Source of the DNA: Limonium bicolor
Lineage: Eukaryota > Streptophyta > Magnoliopsida > Caryophyllales > Plumbaginaceae
Assembly: GCA_023374045.1 (NCBI GenBank)
Contig: CM041778.1
Location: 98,210,839-98,274,838 of the forward strand
DNA: 64,000 nt
Reading direction: 5' to 3'
Numbering within the stretch: position 1 is the first letter of the stretch; each line of letters starts with the position of its first letter. The translations under genes were made by a program, and so were the position numbers. Below are positions 60,139 through 64,000 of the stretch, piece by piece. The notes beneath the pieces are model-generated. The model did no database searches. It had not been told where the DNA came from and was given only the letters and a program-made list of their open reading frames with translations.

Positions 60139-61594
60139 TGATAAGTGTCCAAATGAGCATGTTTTATAGGTGTATTTCATATATTATATTAGCACTTTTC
60201 TTGCTCATTTCTCCACTTTGGTTAGTTTTCCTCTAGTTATGTTTTATTGATTATCTCACAAATTTATTGGTTAAACATGAGGAAAACCAAGCTAGGAGCA
60301 AAGTACACGAAGAGACGAACGCATAGGCGCAGACGGGGATCAAATCGGAGCTAAAACGAACATTTTAGAGGCAATTGACCTTTGGTCCGGACCAGTGTCC
60401 GGATCACCTGGTCCGGACCAACACATGCCAGCGCGCCATAGAAGAAAAATCGACATGTCCGGACCAGTCTGGTCCGGACGGTGGTCCGGACATGTCGATC
60501 TTGCCAGCGTACAGAGAGGTCGGCAGCAGTGTGAAGAGATAAATACATTCTCTTCACACGGAAATACCACCCCTAAACTCCCCCTTTTACCTATATTTCT
60601 CTATAAATACACCTACAACCCCATTAATCCATATCTCATTCCACCCCAAACTTATGCCATTTTTCCTCCATAAAAATACCATAAAACTCTCCAAAAAATC
60701 ATACATCTCATCCACATAAATTCCATACAAACACCTCATTTCATAAAAACATTCCATTTCCATACCGTTGTTCTGTCCAACCTCTGCCCAAATATTAGCA
60801 GTCGAGATAGTGGAGCTGAATTAATTATCTTTCCCAGATGATTTCTTTTACTTCTTATTCTGTCTTTTTAATTATGTTGGGCTAAGAGGATTTACTCCGG
60901 GCGAAGGTTTAGCCGTAATTTGTTTAATTATGTAATCTATATTTCTACCGGTTAAAATAAATACAGTTTGTTACGATTAAAGTTTATCTCTCACCTTTTT
61001 AATAAATTTCATCGATTTATTAAAAAGCTTTACTAAATCTGTTTTAATCTGATCGGTGATAAACAGATAGGTTAATTAAGCCGTAAATCTGTAGGAAACT
61101 TATTTTCATCGGATAAGTTAGTACTCATTTGCAAGAATATAATTCCTCGCACTTAATTTCCGTTTACTAGTGCTTGCTTGAGTTTTCATCGGACCTTGCA
61201 TTTTCTGGTAATCGAGTTCTTATGAGTCTATGATTAGTCCTTAGGATAATAACAGGAATTTTGCCAAACTATTATAATAAACCGGTAGAGATAGCATAAT
61301 TAATCAGATTATATAAACCTGAACCCGGAGTTCCGTTTAATTTATCTTCAACTCAGTTAATCTTATCTGTTGTTTTATTTTACAAAAACAAGTCAATTAA
61401 TTCCCCCCTCTTGTGACAAGCTTAGGTACTATTTTATTTCGCTATAAGTCCCACGGTTTGACCCCGGCCGCTTCTGTCTTACTATACTACTGCGACCGGG
61501 TTTTATTTGCAGCCCGACGGATATTTTGAGTATTAATTTCTTTCTTAATTTTTTAATTACACCAGTTCCAACCACTCACAATATACAGTCTGCA
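60139..61594 (+). repeat. 5' LTR of the rightmost Athila-like element
   Basis: TGATAAGTGTCCAAATGAGC ... ACAGTCTGCA, 1456 bp. The first 240 bp are related to the LTRs at 6295/10711. The palindrome array at 60383-60497 uses the word GGTCCGGACC (about five copies). A perfect 10-bp inverted repeat (GTGTGAAGAG 60529-60538, CTCTTCACAC 60550-60559) lies between it and the TATAAATA box at 60602-60609. The U5 region contains GTCCCACGGTTTGACCCCGG and ACTATACTACTGCGACCGGG. Confidence 0.92.
60383..60497 (+). repeat. Palindrome array, word GGTCCGGACC
   Basis: Copies are TTTGGTCCGGACCAG, GTCCGGATCACC, TGGTCCGGACCAA, TGTCCGGACCAGTC, TGGTCCGGACGG and GGTCCGGACATG. GGTCCGGACC is a perfect palindrome. It sits where the related LTRs at 6295 and 10711 have CCGACCTTGCAAGGTCGG. 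Confidence 0.88.
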
Positions 61595-61597
61595 AAA

Positions 61598-61615
61598 TGG
61601 CGCCGTTGCCGGGGA
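61598..61615 (+). promoter_or_regulatory. Primer binding site, tRNA-Asp type
   Basis: TGGCGCCGTTGCCGGGGA, three bases after the LTR end. Confidence 0.9.
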
Positions 61616-62014
61616 CTTGATTTATTCTAGTCCCTAAGCCCCGGATAATTCACCTGTTATATTATAATCTCTGTTACTATTATTTTGGACATCTGACTCG
61701 ACTCTGACTTCTGACTCTTTATTTTATTGTCATTTATTTTTCAGTCATTTAATTTCCATTGTCCTTTAAATTTCAGTAAATTAACTACTAACTTAAAATT
61801 TCTATCATTTAATTTTCTGTCATTTAATTTTCTGTCTCTAACTACTAACTTATAATTTCTGTCATTTAAATTTCTGTCATTTAAATTTGTCATTTAAATT
61901 CAGTCTAAACTACTAACTTATAATTTCTGTAATCTAACTACTAACTTATAATTTCTGTCCATTTTAATTTATTTTAACACATCACGAGTTTCTTTTTTCT
62001 GTTTTGAGTGGTGA

Positions 62015-63970
62015 ATGCCTTTTACCAGGTCAAACAGCCTCCCGGAAAATATTAATAATCACACGGTTGGTTACATCCCAGAGATCGAGAGAACCTTTCT
62101 GCGCACTCTAAGGCAGAGACGAACTCAACAAAACATTACCACCACAGAGATAGAATCTAACCCGGAAGCTGATATGGCATCTACACCAGCGACAGTTCGA
62201 AATATCAACAGGCCGTCTAATCTAGGACAACAGCCTGCCATCATCCTTCCTCACCTTACCCCATCCGAATACGATGAGTGGCAGAAGTTGAAGCCGTATC
62301 ATCAAATCCGATGTGTAAAGGAGTTGGGCATGTTTGATGGCACCAATCCTGACGAAGCTTTGTTACATGTTACCAAGTTCTTGCAGCATGCCAACAGTCT
62401 AACTGCGACCGACGCAGTACTCCAGTACGCAAGACTGTCATTATTCCCTCACAGCCTGACGGGAAGTGCGAGCAAATGGTATCATAGCCTGACACCAAGT
62501 ACCATCGGTACTTGGGATGAAATAGCCACCAAGTTCTACGACAAATTCCTGCCCCCGAGCCGAACGTTGGAAATGATTGCTGAAATCTATAATTTCAAGC
62601 AGCCAGGGTCGGAGAACATTTGCGAAACTTGGGACCGTTTCAAAGGACTACTACTTACTTGTCCTCACCATGGTCTGACGAAAGAACAAGTATCACAATT
62701 GTTTTACAAAGGCTTGATCGGTCCATGCAGAACAATGGTACTGTCCTCGTTAGGGGCTGACATTCTGAAAAAGCCAGGAGAACAGTTTCTGAATAGCATG
62801 GAATCTCTCTGTGAAGAAATCAGAGACTGGGCCTCCGGTGGATCAAGGAGCGGTACTCCAGGTTTATACCATGTTGGGGAAAGTGATAACAAGTTTGACC
62901 TGCTGATGAAAAGCCATGAGCAACTCATGGAGAGCAATGCTCAGCAGGCAACAAAAGTAAGTACTCTGCAGAAAGTGGTTGAGCAGATGGCTATGAACTC
63001 CTACCCTCAGCAAGCTAAGTCGATGATTTCCCGATCATCTACAATCCCTCCAGGCTATGCTCCTCTGTCCCAATCATCTCCAGCTATCTCTTGTACACAA
63101 TGTGGTGGGCCTCATGACTATGAACAATGCCCCCAACTACAAGAATTAAAAGCAGCAGAGGAAGCAAACTATCTCACCAACAATTCAGGGTACAGGCAAC
63201 CTTGGCAACGTAACATGCAACCCAATCTTCGCTACTCAAACACCGACAATATCCAAAACCCACATACACTACAACCATCTCAAAATTACAGACCTCAGTC
63301 CAATTTTCAAGGAGGCCAGAGGCAGTATCAGCAACAGCCTTATGGCAATGATGCTTCTTCGAGTCGACCAACTCAACCTCCTTCGAATCCTGAATCTGAA
63401 ATGTCTCAAATGCAAGAGATGTTTAAGGCAATGATGGGTAAATCCCGAGACACGCAAGAGGAGGTCGCAGCCCTGCGCAAAGACCAAAAAGCCTTGCAAT
63501 CTCAGATTCAACAGTTACTCACCCAACAAAGACCTCCTGGTCAATTCCCTTCACAGACTAATCCCAATCCAAGAGAGCAAGCAAATTCAATCCTTATAGA
63601 AGATGGCACATCCCAATCAGCGAACTTGAGTGCAATCTCCCTAAGGAGTGGAAGAGAACTTGCTACTAGAAAAGAAAAAGAAAATCAAGAAGAGGCCTAC
63701 ATCAATGATGCAGACACAGCCAATCCAGCCCCACCTCCCTCAGAAATCCAAGTTCCTATTCCTGCTACTCCATCTCCATCCCAAATAACTATCGACATTC
63801 CATCTTCATCTCCTAAAAACAGTGAACTCCCATTTCCCAACAGGATGAAAAAGAAACACCTAGATGAGCAGTTTTCCAAATTCTTGAGCATTTTCAAGAA
63901 ACTGACTCTCGACATACCGATGCTTTGCAAGAGATGCCCAACTACGCCAAATTTCTTAAGGATCTCTTAA
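62015..63970 (+). CDS. gag: gag polyprotein of an Athila-like element (frame lost at the 3' end)
   Basis: 651 residues from ATG 62015. A Retrotrans_gag-type domain lies at about residues 95-265, with the YARLSLFPHSLTGSASKWYH and W-D-E-I-ATKFYDKFLPPSRT motifs. A zinc knuckle CTQCGGPHDYEQC (C-x2-C-x3-H-x4-C, about residues 360-372) is of the short form common in this group. Gln/Asn/Pro-rich linkers follow, then ISLRSGREL, the motif preceding protease in Athila-like polyproteins. gag packages element RNA into virus-like particles in the cytoplasm. The frame changes near 63920: the expected continuation (EMPNYAKFLKDLL) is read in another frame across the present stop at 63968. So the polyprotein frame is broken, either by a single-base indel or, less likely, by a programmed shift. 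Confidence 0.9.
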   Translation: MPFTRSNSLPENINNHTVGYIPEIERTFLRTLRQRRTQQNITTTEIESNPEADMASTPATVRNINRPSNLGQQPAIILPHLTPSEYDEWQKLKPYHQIRCVKELGMFDGTNPDEALLHVTKFLQHANSLTATDAVLQYARLSLFPHSLTGSASKWYHSLTPSTIGTWDEIATKFYDKFLPPSRTLEMIAEIYNFKQPGSENICETWDRFKGLLLTCPHHGLTKEQVSQLFYKGLIGPCRTMVLSSLGADILKKPGEQFLNSMESLCEEIRDWASGGSRSGTPGLYHVGESDNKFDLLMKSHEQLMESNAQQATKVSTLQKVVEQMAMNSYPQQAKSMISRSSTIPPGYAPLSQSSPAISCTQCGGPHDYEQCPQLQELKAAEEANYLTNNSGYRQPWQRNMQPNLRYSNTDNIQNPHTLQPSQNYRPQSNFQGGQRQYQQQPYGNDASSSRPTQPPSNPESEMSQMQEMFKAMMGKSRDTQEEVAALRKDQKALQSQIQQLLTQQRPPGQFPSQTNPNPREQANSILIEDGTSQSANLSAISLRSGRELATRKEKENQEEAYINDADTANPAPPPSEIQVPIPATPSPSQITIDIPSSSPKNSELPFPNRMKKKHLDEQFSKFLSIFKKLTLDIPMLCKRCPTTPNFLRIS

Positions 63971-64000
63971 CAAAGAAAAAGAAGAAACCTGGAAAAGAAA

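Larger units (their letters stand above)
60139..64000 (+). mobile_element. Athila-like element: 5' LTR, PBS and gag (3' part outside the window)
   Basis: It is the last insertion in this stack, landing in the CACTA protease exon (left flank ATGGG). The LTR is 60139-61594, followed by a tRNA-Asp-type PBS at 61598, a low-complexity leader (61620-62014) full of ATTTAATTTCTGTC-type repeats, and gag. pol begins at the right edge. Confidence 0.9.

Overview
The window is flowering-plant nuclear DNA, probably from a eudicot with a transposon-rich genome. The evidence is one intron-containing host gene in a sea of nested plant transposons (Ty3/gypsy, Ty1/copia, LINE and CACTA families), splice sites of plant type, and AT-rich spacers. 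Only one gene looks intact and cellular: a seven-exon gene for SWI3D, a core subunit of the plant SWI/SNF chromatin-remodelling complex (17213-22502, +). A second, truncated host-like gene fragment lies on the minus strand at 13898-14943.

Layout. 1-13897: 3' two thirds of an Athila-like Ty3/gypsy element (decayed pol, a long leader with a palindromic repeat array, a decayed env-like ORF, 3' LTR). A complete, young, non-autonomous relative (6295-12166, TSD AGAGG) is inserted in it. 13898-17212: host gene fragment and intergenic DNA. 17213-22502: SWI3D. 22503-27774: intergenic DNA and an unrecognised minus-strand unit split by a non-autonomous CACTA element (25024-26411, TSD ACC). 27775-about 29200: 5'-truncated LINE (-). 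30118-36541: a Tekay/Del-like solo LTR (TSD CTACT) holding a copia solo LTR (30371-30954, TSD GGGAT) and an Athila-like solo LTR (33376-36206), which itself holds a second CACTA relative (34770-36104, TSD ATA). 37370-46422: an internally deleted LINE (-) with a 16-bp TSD, split by a 6.3-kb Ogre/Tat-like solo LTR (38061-44401, TSD CGGGG). 47110-47578: LINE ORF1 fragment (+), cut by a chromovirus-like LTR (47579-48652). That LTR is cut by an Athila-like element (48653-50588), which is cut by a large coding CACTA element (50589-60138), which is cut by another Athila-like element (60139-window end, LTR, PBS and gag).

The elements do not form a pathway; their logic is successive insertion, and exact target-site duplications give the order. 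The most striking pattern is that each of the five Athila-like LTR families carries an array of short palindromes at about 180-560 bp from the LTR start, just upstream of the TATA box where one is visible. The palindrome sequence differs completely between families, even between two families whose flanking LTR sequence is clearly related. In the leftmost element the same family-specific palindrome recurs inside the element, upstream of the env-like ORF. This suggests fast-evolving promoter or RNA-structure modules and is the main candidate for something undescribed here.
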